Shown one piece after another: positions 43,110 through 50,756 of a stretch of 64,000 bases of DNA (its first letter is position 1; the number at the start of each line of letters is the position of its first letter). A model generated the notes under the pieces. The model was not told where the DNA came from and ran no database searches. It worked only from the letters and a program-made list of their open reading frames with translations. This stretch comes from a bacterium (GTDB lineage Bacteria > Zixibacteria > MSB-5A5 > CAIYYT01), in contig JADJGC010000003.1 of assembly GCA_016708315.1 (NCBI GenBank), forward strand, positions 310,001 through 374,000. Direction: 5' to 3'. The translations under genes were made by a program, and so were the position numbers.

Positions 43110-43136
43110 TCAGCATTAATCGGTTGAAACCGATAA
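43110..43136 (+). promoter_or_regulatory. candidate sigma-28 -10 element and palindrome upstream of fliC
   Basis: ACCGATAA (43129-43136) matches GCCGATAA at 7 of 8 positions. The -35 region 11 nt upstream (TCAGCATT) matches only 4 of 8. The element is embedded in the perfect palindrome ATCGGTT-GA-AACCGAT (43119-43134), so a repressor site overlapping a promoter is possible. A start near 43143 would give a leader of about 220 nt. Confidence 0.4.
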
Positions 43137-43147
43137 TGTTAGAAGAG

Positions 43148-43363
43148 TTGATCTAGACGCTTGAAAGAGCAGATCAATAAGAGAAGGAGGATTGGCAAAC
43201 CCTGTTTTTCGTTTACCCCCACTGATCGGGGGGCGACAATCGGTCAGAAGGTCGTAGTTGCTCAGACCTTAGCGGACATGGGATGTGGCTGAACAATGCG
43301 AGCAGAATGATAGAATGTCGGTAAAGGAATAGACCGACAGGGACATTCAAGGAGGATAGTGTA
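43148..43363 (+). promoter_or_regulatory. structured fliC leader with CsrA-like sites
   Basis: A roughly 215-nt untranslated region with several hairpins. TTGATCT/AGATCAA (43148-43154, 43171-43177) encloses a small stem with a GAAA tetraloop. CTGATCG/CGGTCAG (43222-43228, 43241-43247) competes with CCCCC/GGGGG (43216-43220, 43229-43233). TGTCGGT/ACCGACA (43316-43322, 43333-43339) has AAAGGAAT in its loop. GGA elements like CsrA sites are AAGGAGGAT at 43184, GGGATGT at 43280, ACAGGGA at 43337 and the fliC Shine-Dalgarno AAGGAGGAT at 43349-43357. CsrA repression relieved by FliW is the expected mechanism and is inference here. Confidence 0.55.
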
Positions 43364-45556
43364 ATGGCACTCCGCATTAACCACAACATTGCTGCACTCG
43401 ATGCTCAGCGCAACCTTGCGATGACAACAAGCTCCATCAGTCAAGTCATGGAGAAACTGTCATCCGGTTATCGCATCAACAAGGCATCCGATGATCCGGC
43501 AGGTCTGGTAATTTCCGAGCAGTTCCGCGCTCAGATTGCCGGATTGAACCGCGCGATTCAAAACTCTGAAGGATCAATCAACATGATCCAAACAGCTGAA
43601 GGATCGCTGAACGAAATCAATTCGCTGCTGGTATCGATGAGAGAACTCGCGATTCACGCCGCGAACGAAGGCTTCAATGATGCCAACCAGCTCGCTGCTG
43701 ACCAGGCTGAAATTGAAAACGCCATCCGCACGATCGACCGTATTGCTGCTAACACGCAGTTCGGTACCAAGAAGCTCCTCGACGGAAGCAAGGACAACAT
43801 TGCTACCATCACGACCGCGAATTCTTCAGGACTTACGGTCCTCAAGAGCTTCCTGGGTTCGGGCAGCCACTCAATCACGGCCACCAAGACCGCTGATTCA
43901 ACGGCTACCATCAACACAACCTCACTCGGTGTTTCGCTGACCAGCACCGGTTCGCCTGCAAATCTCGAAGAGAAGATTCACAATCTTGACGTTCTTCAGG
44001 CTTCTGAAGGCGCCGAGAAGGTGTCAAATGCAATGGCAATCACGGACGCTTTTGGTAAGGGTCTTACCATCGGCGCCACCGCTGCTAACGCTACCGTCAT
44101 GAGCTCGGCTTCCGTGCTCGCGACCGCAACCTCTTCGCAAGCTGGTACCTACACTGTGGTCCTGAACTATCAGGAAAACAATGAAGCCGTCAGCGGCGAC
44201 CAGACTCTGCAGATCAGCATCGCTTCGGGTGACACCCGCGCGAACATCGTCTCCAAATGGAATACCGCCATCGCGAACAACGCTGCTTTGGCCGGTAAGC
44301 TGACAGTTGCTACCACGACCTCCGGTACGGGTAACGGCGTTCAGTTCCGTTCGGTGAACAAAGGCGCTCAATACAGCGTGAAGTTGACCTCTGCCTCAAC
44401 AACGGCAACGGCCAACTACATGAACATGGGTTCGAGCCGCTCGAGCCGTGGTGTCAGCTTGAACGTGCTGAATTTCAGCGTAACCACTGCGAAGAACAAC
44501 AACACGACCGCTAACGTGACCGTCGGCGCCGCGACATACACTTCGATGTCAACGCTTGCCACGGCCATGAAGTCTGCTCTCCAGACTGCATTCGGTACGG
44601 TTTCTACCGCCACTGGCGTCACCTCGACGACCAATGATGTCGACGTCGCCGTCGAAGGTACCAACCAGTTGAAGTTCTTCACATACGATGAAGGATCCGA
44701 CTATAAGATCCAGCACAATTCGACCGGTACCGAATCCGAGAGAATGTTTAACGCTCTTGGCCTGACCGCGGACACCCTGTCTGTATCAGGTACCGATGCT
44801 TTGATTTCGTTCGATGGTTACACCACCGCGGTTTCGTCCGTGAAGTACGGTTCGACCTCCGAAACGACGCTCTATAACAAAGCTTCCGGTGCAGCCGGTC
44901 GCGGCAGCATCGCATTGACTCTGGACAAGGCTTCCAACGGTATTAACGTTGGTAATCTCTTGCTCGATGTCAAGGCTGCGAAGTTTGACGTTCGTCTCGA
45001 TGGCGGCCCGGCCACTTCAGTGACCGCCGGTAAGGAAGCCACGGTTTATACTTCTGATCGTGCCCAGTCCCTGAAGGTCAGATATTCGCTGACCTCCACT
45101 GGCGGATCGGAAAGCATTACCAATACTGATCAGTCGCTTGTCTTCCAGATCGGCTCGAACGTCGGTCAGACAGCTTCGATCGGTCTCAGAAGCATGACCA
45201 CCTCATCGTTGGGCAAGAACCTGGGAGGCAATAGCTTCAGCAGTCTTGCCGGAATCAACGTCGAAACCGTCCAGGGCGCACAAGACGCTCAGGCCGTCAT
45301 CGACGCTGCTATCGATGAAGTGTCAAACGCAAGAGGTACGCTTGGATCGTTCCAGAAGAACACTCTGGAATCAAACATGCGCAACTTGCGCGTTGCCGCT
45401 CAAAACCTTACGGCCTCAGAATCCGGTATTCGCGACACCGACATGGCGTCGACGATGTCCGAATTCGTCAAGTACCAGATCCTGATGCAGGCCGGTACTT
45501 CGATGCTCGCCCAAGGCAACCAGTTGCCGCAGGTCGTGCTGTCGCTGTTCCAATAG
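43364..45556 (+). CDS. fliC: flagellin FliC
   Basis: The filament subunit, 730 residues and thus much larger than minimal flagellins. D0/D1 parts are conserved at the N-terminus (MALRINHNIAALDAQRNL, LSSGYRINKASDDPAGLVIS) and C-terminus (MRNLRVAAQNLTASESGIRDTDMASTMSEFVKYQILMQAG, ending LSLFQ). About 500 central residues are rich in Thr, Ser, Ala and Gly and form the exposed D2/D3 region, offering many O-glycosylation sites. Codon use differs from its neighbours, with many GGC/ACC/GCC codons, as expected for a highly expressed gene. AAGGAGGAT lies 6 nt before the ATG. Confidence 0.96.
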   Translation: MALRINHNIAALDAQRNLAMTTSSISQVMEKLSSGYRINKASDDPAGLVISEQFRAQIAGLNRAIQNSEGSINMIQTAEGSLNEINSLLVSMRELAIHAANEGFNDANQLAADQAEIENAIRTIDRIAANTQFGTKKLLDGSKDNIATITTANSSGLTVLKSFLGSGSHSITATKTADSTATINTTSLGVSLTSTGSPANLEEKIHNLDVLQASEGAEKVSNAMAITDAFGKGLTIGATAANATVMSSASVLATATSSQAGTYTVVLNYQENNEAVSGDQTLQISIASGDTRANIVSKWNTAIANNAALAGKLTVATTTSGTGNGVQFRSVNKGAQYSVKLTSASTTATANYMNMGSSRSSRGVSLNVLNFSVTTAKNNNTTANVTVGAATYTSMSTLATAMKSALQTAFGTVSTATGVTSTTNDVDVAVEGTNQLKFFTYDEGSDYKIQHNSTGTESERMFNALGLTADTLSVSGTDALISFDGYTTAVSSVKYGSTSETTLYNKASGAAGRGSIALTLDKASNGINVGNLLLDVKAAKFDVRLDGGPATSVTAGKEATVYTSDRAQSLKVRYSLTSTGGSESITNTDQSLVFQIGSNVGQTASIGLRSMTTSSLGKNLGGNSFSSLAGINVETVQGAQDAQAVIDAAIDEVSNARGTLGSFQKNTLESNMRNLRVAAQNLTASESGIRDTDMASTMSEFVKYQILMQAGTSMLAQGNQLPQVVLSLFQ

Positions 45557-45570
45557 TTTCTTAGCGTCCA

Positions 45571-45602
45571 AACGGGTGTGAGGTAGAAATATCTCACACC
45601 CG
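45571..45602. other. fliC-flaG intercistronic hairpin
   Basis: A perfect 11-bp inverted repeat (ACGGGTGTGAG at 45571-45581, CTCACACCCGT at 45592-45602) with a 10-nt loop 14 nt after the flagellin stop. No T-run follows and flaG starts 19 nt later. It probably protects the abundant fliC message or lowers downstream transcription. Confidence 0.6.
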
Positions 45603-45621
45603 TCGACATGTGAGGTGAAAC

Positions 45622-46023
45622 ATGAGCACAAGCGCAGGACTGACTGATATTCGACTTGAGGATATCCAAGCTCAGGTAAAACGGATATCGCCGGAAGCTA
45701 CGCCACCGAACATGGAAGGTCGGGAAAAGATTCAACCTACGCCGGATCAGGCTGCAGTTAACGCGAAAGATTCGGTACCTGAGGCGGATCAAAAGACCCA
45801 AAGGGACGACTTGGAACGAATGGTCCAACAAATCAATCAGGAATACTCGATGAGAAACATCTCATTGAAATTCTCGATTGATGAAGAGAGCGGATCTTTG
45901 ATCATTAGAGTTTTTGACACGGCGAACGAGAAGATTATCCGGCAGATACCGCCGGAGTCGATACTCGCGATTCGCCGCAGAATGAGCGCCTTGCTCGGAG
46001 ATATCTTCGACGCCGAGGCGTGA
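45622..46023 (+). CDS. flaG: FlaG family flagellar protein
   Basis: A 133-residue cytoplasmic protein of the FlaG family, which influences filament length in several bacteria by an unclear mechanism. The N-terminal half is a variable, charged linker. The C-terminal half has the family core RNISLKFSIDEESGSLIIRVFD, EKIIRQIPPESILAIRRRM. The ATG follows GTGAGGTG. Position between fliC and fliD is the usual one. Confidence 0.9.
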   Translation: MSTSAGLTDIRLEDIQAQVKRISPEATPPNMEGREKIQPTPDQAAVNAKDSVPEADQKTQRDDLERMVQQINQEYSMRNISLKFSIDEESGSLIIRVFDTANEKIIRQIPPESILAIRRRMSALLGDIFDAEA

Positions 46024-46038
46024 CGATTTGCTAGCGGC

Positions 46039-46058
46039 CGGGCGGTCAATCCCGCCCG
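46039..46058. other. flaG-fliD intercistronic hairpin
   Basis: CGGGCGG (46039-46045) pairs with CCGCCCG (46052-46058) across a 6-nt loop, 16 nt after flaG and 28 nt before fliD. It is GC-rich with no T-run, so a message-stabilising or attenuating element is likely. Confidence 0.45.
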
Positions 46059-46085
46059 CCCGCCATAATTACGAAGGAGAATAAC

Positions 46086-48437
46086 ATGGCCGGACTATCA
46101 GGAGCCATATCAGGCATCAAGTCGAATCTCGACACAAACTCAATCATCGATGCCTTGCTTACATTTGAAAAACAAAACGTGCTCCTGCTGCAGTACGACC
46201 AAACCGTCAAGACCAACCAGATGGCGACGTATCAAGCGATCAATACGAAAATGTTGGCGTTTCAGACGCAAGCCGGACTGCTATCGCGAGCTTCGACCTT
46301 CTCAGCGACCAAGGTGAGTGTCACCGGGGAAGAATACTTGACCGCGATCGCCGGCGATAATGCAGCGCTGGGCAATTACTCATTGCGCGTCGCGGCGTTG
46401 GCGCAGAATCACCAGATCGCATCGCAGGGCTATAGCGAACAGGAAGCAGCAAGCCTGGGAACCGGAACGATCTCGATTGCAGTCGGAGATGGCTCAACAA
46501 AGACTATCAACATAGACTCGGCTAACTCCAGTCTCGACGGAATCCGGCGAGCGATAAACAATGCCAAAGTTGGCGTCACTGCGACGATTGTAAACGACGG
46601 CAGCAAGTCGAACAATTTCCGGCTGATGCTGTCCGCTGATAAGACGGGCGAAAAGAACAAAATTACTTTCAGTGCCAATTTGACCGGCACAAAAGATCTG
46701 AATTTCAGCAGTTCATCGTTTGATCAAGTCGAGAAGCAGTCATTCTCTTCTTTGGCGACTTCGAATCCAACATTAGGTACGACTGCCTCCTATACCGGAA
46801 GTCAGAACAAAGTATACACATTCACTGTGGGCGGCAATGGAAGCCAAACGGTAGGATCAGGCGACATTACATTGAATTGGAGCGACGGCACTAACAGCGG
46901 CTCCATATTGGTGAGTTCAGCCGACACCGAAGTGGAATTGAATGGCGCTGGTAGCGACGGATTGAAACTGAATTTCTCAGCAGGGCAGTTAGTTGCCGGG
47001 GATACATTCCGGGTACAGACTTTTGCTCCATTACTCCAGAAGGCACAAGACTCAAAGATCACGATGGGTTCAACTGACGGCGGCGGCTCACCAATTACGA
47101 TTAACAGCGAGAGCAACGTCATAAAAGATGTTATCGGCGGGATAACCCTCAATCTCACGAAAGTTTCGGAAGACACCGCAGTTAACATTGTCGTCGATCG
47201 CGATACATCAAGCATTGAAGATAGCATCAACACATTCATCACCAAGTTCAATGACGTCCTTGGTTCGATAGACGAGCAGTTCAAGTATGATCCCGAAGCA
47301 GAGGAAGATTCCGGCATTCTCTTTGGTGATCGGACACTTATGATGCTTCAAGATTCAATGCGTGGAAAGATCACATCTCGTATTGCAGGCCTTGATTCGG
47401 AATACAACATGCTGGCTTCGGTTGGCATCAGGATCGGTACGACCGGTAAGTTGTCTGTCGTCGATCGCGGCAAGCTCACGGCGGCAATTGAGAACAACAT
47501 TGAGGACGTGCAAAAGCTATTCGCCGCTTCCGGAGATTCAAGCAGCGGCAAGGTGTCATTCGTCGCGATGGGTGATAAGACAAAGACTTCAGCCGACGGG
47601 TACACCGTCAATATTGCACAAGCAGCCGCAAAAGGCTATTTGCGCGGCGCTGTGGTAGTGAATCCTGCGACCACGCCTATAGTTATAAACTCGTCGAACA
47701 AGAATTTGGCGTTTCGAGTGGATGGTGTCATTTCTGATACGATCACGCTTACGGAGAAGAGCTACGCAACGTGGGATGAGTTGACTGCGGAAATCCAGCA
47801 GAAAATTAATGCCGATAAGAAGATCGGTAAAATGGGAGTCGAAGTAAGTTCCTTTGACAACGGCAGCGACGGCTATCTTACGATGACTTCTGGCAGCTAT
47901 GGTAAGAAGTCGATAATCGAGCTGCAGACGTCAACGGGCAATTCCGCTGCCGCAATTCTCGGGTTGGCTGGTGGCCAGAATTTTGCAGGAATCGATGTCT
48001 CAGGCACCATAAATGGGGAAAAAGCAACTGGCAACGGTCAAGTTCTAACTGGAAATGACGGCAACAACAACACCGCCGGGCTTAAGCTGCTAATCGAGTT
48101 GTCGCAATCAGACGTTAGAGCCGAAAGTGAAGCTACCATTAAAGTGTTCAGGGGTGTCGCTTCATTAGCGCAAGACTTTGCCGATTCCATATCTAAGAGC
48201 GTCGATGGCACAATTGCGCGTCGGACGAAAGCTCTCGAAAACCAGGTAAAAGATATTGAAGAGCGGGTTACTGACCTTAATGCTCGAATGGAGTTGAAAC
48301 GCCAGCGCCTTACCGAGAAGTTCCAAGAGATGGAAAGCCTAATCGGACAGCTCAATCAACAGTCATCCTATCTCTCGACTCAGCTTGATCAAATATCGCA
48401 GAATTTCAGTCAAATCGTTGCCAATAACCGAAAGTAG
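46086..48437 (+). CDS. fliD: flagellar filament capping protein FliD
   Basis: Filament cap (HAP2), 783 residues, larger than the usual 450-550. The N-terminus has GIKSNLDTNSIIDALLTFEKQ and the FliD core YLTAIAGDNAALGNYSLRVAALAQNHQIAS. Flagellin_IN-type segments lie within residues 130-420. The C-terminal FliD domain ends with a coiled coil (RTKALENQVKDIEERVTDLNARMELKRQRLTEKFQEMESLI) followed by LNQQSSYLSTQLDQI. AAGGAG precedes the ATG. It is exported and sits at the filament tip to fold flagellin monomers. fliS begins 4 nt after its stop. Confidence 0.95.
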   Translation: MAGLSGAISGIKSNLDTNSIIDALLTFEKQNVLLLQYDQTVKTNQMATYQAINTKMLAFQTQAGLLSRASTFSATKVSVTGEEYLTAIAGDNAALGNYSLRVAALAQNHQIASQGYSEQEAASLGTGTISIAVGDGSTKTINIDSANSSLDGIRRAINNAKVGVTATIVNDGSKSNNFRLMLSADKTGEKNKITFSANLTGTKDLNFSSSSFDQVEKQSFSSLATSNPTLGTTASYTGSQNKVYTFTVGGNGSQTVGSGDITLNWSDGTNSGSILVSSADTEVELNGAGSDGLKLNFSAGQLVAGDTFRVQTFAPLLQKAQDSKITMGSTDGGGSPITINSESNVIKDVIGGITLNLTKVSEDTAVNIVVDRDTSSIEDSINTFITKFNDVLGSIDEQFKYDPEAEEDSGILFGDRTLMMLQDSMRGKITSRIAGLDSEYNMLASVGIRIGTTGKLSVVDRGKLTAAIENNIEDVQKLFAASGDSSSGKVSFVAMGDKTKTSADGYTVNIAQAAAKGYLRGAVVVNPATTPIVINSSNKNLAFRVDGVISDTITLTEKSYATWDELTAEIQQKINADKKIGKMGVEVSSFDNGSDGYLTMTSGSYGKKSIIELQTSTGNSAAAILGLAGGQNFAGIDVSGTINGEKATGNGQVLTGNDGNNNTAGLKLLIELSQSDVRAESEATIKVFRGVASLAQDFADSISKSVDGTIARRTKALENQVKDIEERVTDLNARMELKRQRLTEKFQEMESLIGQLNQQSSYLSTQLDQISQNFSQIVANNRK

Positions 48438-48441
48438 TGTG

Positions 48442-48879
48442 ATGAACAAACAACTTGCGACCTATCAAAGAGCCCAAGTCAACGGCGCCAGTCAACGAGA
48501 CTTGATTGTGATGTGTTACAAGGGCGGAATCAAGTACCTTGTAGAGTCTCGTCAGAAGCTCGAAGCGGGTGACATTAACGGTTTCAGCGAGTTGATTGAG
48601 AAAGCACATCGAGTTATAGTCCATTTGTATACAACTCTTGATATGGAAAAGGGCGGAGAAATTGCGGAGAAGCTTGCAGAGCTATACGCGTTCTTAATCA
48701 ACCAGATCTATCTGCTCAATGCAACAAAGAGCGTGGATCTCTTTGACGGAATCATTGGCGTTATGACGACATTAAAAGAGGGCTGGGAAGGCATCGATGC
48801 CCGAGACCTGCAAGGGGGAGTCTCAGGCAGCGTGGCGCAGGAAACACCGGCGCAACAGGCGGTTTCAGTCCAAATATGA
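48442..48879 (+). CDS. fliS: flagellin export chaperone FliS
   Basis: A 145-residue helical chaperone that binds the C-terminus of flagellin before export. Family features: YQRAQVNGASQRDLIVMCYKGGIKYL, a helix with EKAHRVIVHLYTTLDMEKGGEIAEKL and LAELYAFLINQIYLLN. The C-terminal tail (Gln/Ala-rich, ending AVSVQI) is longer than in enteric FliS. The ATG at 48442 is 4 nt after fliD. The chaperone of the next frame follows 7 nt later. Confidence 0.93.
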   Translation: MNKQLATYQRAQVNGASQRDLIVMCYKGGIKYLVESRQKLEAGDINGFSELIEKAHRVIVHLYTTLDMEKGGEIAEKLAELYAFLINQIYLLNATKSVDLFDGIIGVMTTLKEGWEGIDARDLQGGVSGSVAQETPAQQAVSVQI

Positions 48880-48886
48880 GGGTGTG

Positions 48887-49339
48887 ATGGAATACAGTGA
48901 TGTCACCAAGTTGGAAGCCCGTTTAATTGCGGGGCTAAAGGAAGAGTATTCGTTTTACCAATCCTTGTTCATCATTATTGACAAGCAGCGTGACTACATC
49001 AAGTATGACAAGGAACAGAAAATTGTAGACCTTTACGGTGAAGTCGAGCGGATTGTCACGCGCATAAACGAATCCGAAGCAACTATCAGTCAATTGAAGA
49101 ATGAGAATAAGAACCTATTCAGCCTTGCGGCCACTGCGCCCGAAGTGCGTCGATTAGTGAACTCGATAACTACGCTGATTTCCAAGACTCTTAAGCTGGT
49201 CCAAGAAAACGAAGAAATTGCGGCGGCCAAGTATGTTTCAATTAAGGACCAGCTCCTTCAGTTACAACAGGGTAGGAAAGTGACTGATTATTTAACAGTT
49301 CCGCAAAATTCCCCGATCTATGTCGATAAGAAGAACTAG
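48887..49339 (+). CDS. FlgN/FliT-type flagellar export chaperone
   Basis: A 150-residue helical protein. The helices YSDVTKLEARLIAGLKEEYSFYQSL and KTLKLVQENEEIAAAKYVSIKDQL resemble FlgN-type chaperones, while the position directly after fliS is that of FliT, the FliD chaperone. The sequence does not decide between them. A function as a secretion chaperone is inferred from helix pattern and operon position. The ATG at 48887 is preceded by GAGGGTG. Since flgN is already present beside flgK, the FliT role is slightly favoured. Confidence 0.65.
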   Translation: MEYSDVTKLEARLIAGLKEEYSFYQSLFIIIDKQRDYIKYDKEQKIVDLYGEVERIVTRINESEATISQLKNENKNLFSLAATAPEVRRLVNSITTLISKTLKLVQENEEIAAAKYVSIKDQLLQLQQGRKVTDYLTVPQNSPIYVDKKN

Positions 49340-49348
49340 GGGCAATCG

Positions 49349-49714
49349 ATGAAGATTAACCGTGTCCTAAGCAGCGAGACAATGCTGCGCGGGGAGCAAA
49401 TGGCAAAGAAAAAGGAAAAGACGAGTCGGCGTAAGGGCGACTCCGTAGAACTGTCAGCGGAAGCCCTGAACAAGGCTGGAAAGAGTTCCGCTACTCAGGC
49501 TGTATCTAGCAATAAGGTCACGTCGAAGCAGAAGGCAACGACGCTCGAAATCCAGCCGGCAGACAACTATCGGCCGGGCAGGCCGGGTGCAGAAGTTCCA
49601 CTTCGGAGCGAGAAGATCGAACACGCTAAAAAGATGATTCAGAGCAAGGGATATGACGATCCGCAGGTAGTGGCGGCGATCATCGATCGATTGGTTTTTG
49701 CGCTAAAGGAATAG
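49349..49714 (+). CDS. FlgM-like anti-sigma-28 factor (putative)
   Basis: A 121-residue, mostly polar protein with a disordered Lys/Ser/Thr-rich N-terminus. It includes SVELSAEALNKA (the FlgM family often has DxVxLS there) and a C-terminal helical part RSEKIEHAKKMIQSKGYDDPQVVAAIIDRLVFAL. This mirrors the FlgM pattern of R-x-E-x-I, a loop with G-x-Y, and a helix containing IAD-like residues. If correct it would bind FliA and be exported once the hook is complete. Position in the filament operon fits. The similarity is weak and a family search is needed. Confidence 0.5.
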   Translation: MKINRVLSSETMLRGEQMAKKKEKTSRRKGDSVELSAEALNKAGKSSATQAVSSNKVTSKQKATTLEIQPADNYRPGRPGAEVPLRSEKIEHAKKMIQSKGYDDPQVVAAIIDRLVFALKE

Positions 49715-49723
49715 CATACGAAC

Positions 49724-50620
49724 ATGATTACTGAACAGCAGACAATCTCCCAGGAAGAACGACTTCGCCGGAAACTCAGCAGCATTACAAATCTGCCTTC
49801 TCCGCCGTTGGTATTCAATCAAATCACTAAGATAATTAACAATCCACGGACCTCCGTTCGTGATGTTGCAGCAATCATGTCTGAAGATGCTGCCATGAGC
49901 GCCAAGGTGCTCAGGCTGTCGAATTCCGCATTCTACGGCGCACGCAGCGAAATTACGGGCATACGCCAAGCTGTTCTGGTACTGGGATTGGAAGCTATCA
50001 AGTCACTGGTACTGTCATCGTCGGTATTCGACATGTTTAAGTCGCACAAGCTCGATCCAGAGTTCCAAGAGGCATATTGGCGCCATTCACTTTCAACTGC
50101 AATTGCTGCACGAATCGTTGCGCAGTATCATCGGGTTGCGCGCGGCCTTGATGCCGAAGTCGCATTTTCCGCAGGACTGCTTCACGATATCGGCAAATTG
50201 ATAACGTGCTGCTTTCTCCCTGATGAATACAAGCTCACTTTGGAGTACAGGCAGGAACGTCAAACGTCCGACTACCAGGCCGAGATGGCTTCGGTTGGAC
50301 ATGCCCACACTCACATTGGCCGAATGCTGGCTGCCAATTGGAAACTACCGGTTGCCATTCAACGAGCGATAGAGTTTCATCATTTTCCAATGCAGGACAC
50401 TGAAGATAGCCGCGTGTACTCCATCATTATTCATGTTGCAAACTATCTCGCCAAGCGTACCTTTGGTACGAAGATGCCTCAGTACGACGATTGGGCTGAC
50501 CTCCTTCCGGAAGTCCATTCGGACTTGGAATTGACTGAGGAAGTCATCGAAGCTTTCTGCAGCAAGTTGCGCGAGGAGTACGCTGCCAGCAGCACGTTCA
50601 TGCAACTGGCAATGACATAA
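49724..50620 (+). CDS. HDOD domain protein
   Basis: A 298-residue cytoplasmic signalling protein consisting of an HDOD domain, a catalytically inactive HD-like module. Visible are NLPSPPLVFNQITKIINNP, VRDVAAIMSEDAAMSAKVLRLSNSAFYG and GIRQAVLVLGLEAIKSLVLSSSVF. AGLLHDIGKLITC and IEFHHFP carry HD-like residues. HDOD proteins often link second-messenger signalling with motility. It begins 9 nt after the FlgM-like gene, so it is probably the last gene of the filament operon. Confidence 0.88.
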   Translation: MITEQQTISQEERLRRKLSSITNLPSPPLVFNQITKIINNPRTSVRDVAAIMSEDAAMSAKVLRLSNSAFYGARSEITGIRQAVLVLGLEAIKSLVLSSSVFDMFKSHKLDPEFQEAYWRHSLSTAIAARIVAQYHRVARGLDAEVAFSAGLLHDIGKLITCCFLPDEYKLTLEYRQERQTSDYQAEMASVGHAHTHIGRMLAANWKLPVAIQRAIEFHHFPMQDTEDSRVYSIIIHVANYLAKRTFGTKMPQYDDWADLLPEVHSDLELTEEVIEAFCSKLREEYAASSTFMQLAMT

Positions 50621-50756
50621 GCGCTCGCGACGGCAGCGAAATTCCCAATCACAGTTTTAGCTTTACAACCCAAGTGGGCAGTCGTATTCTAATCGGCAGT
50701 TCCGGAGCTACTGCTCCTTGATCGAATTCTGCCAAATTGGATAAGGACTGCATATT

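Noticed and set aside
43193..43209. Sigma-54-like TTGGCA upstream of fliC
   Set aside because: The -12 GC is missing at the required spacing, unlike the good site before flgF.
43192..43257. TTG-started 21-codon leader peptide after the first AAGGAGGAT upstream of fliC
   Set aside because: The spacing between Shine-Dalgarno and TTG is only about 1 nt. The element is better explained as a CsrA-type GGA site.
43184..43260. Possible cyclic di-GMP-I riboswitch (GGCAAACC near 43194)
   Set aside because: Only the short GGCAAACC piece matches. The second conserved core (GACGCAAAGC-like) and the tetraloop-receptor pattern are not present.
50701..50720. Hairpin GGAGC/GCTCC as terminator after the HDOD gene
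   Set aside because: Only 5 bp and no T-run follows.
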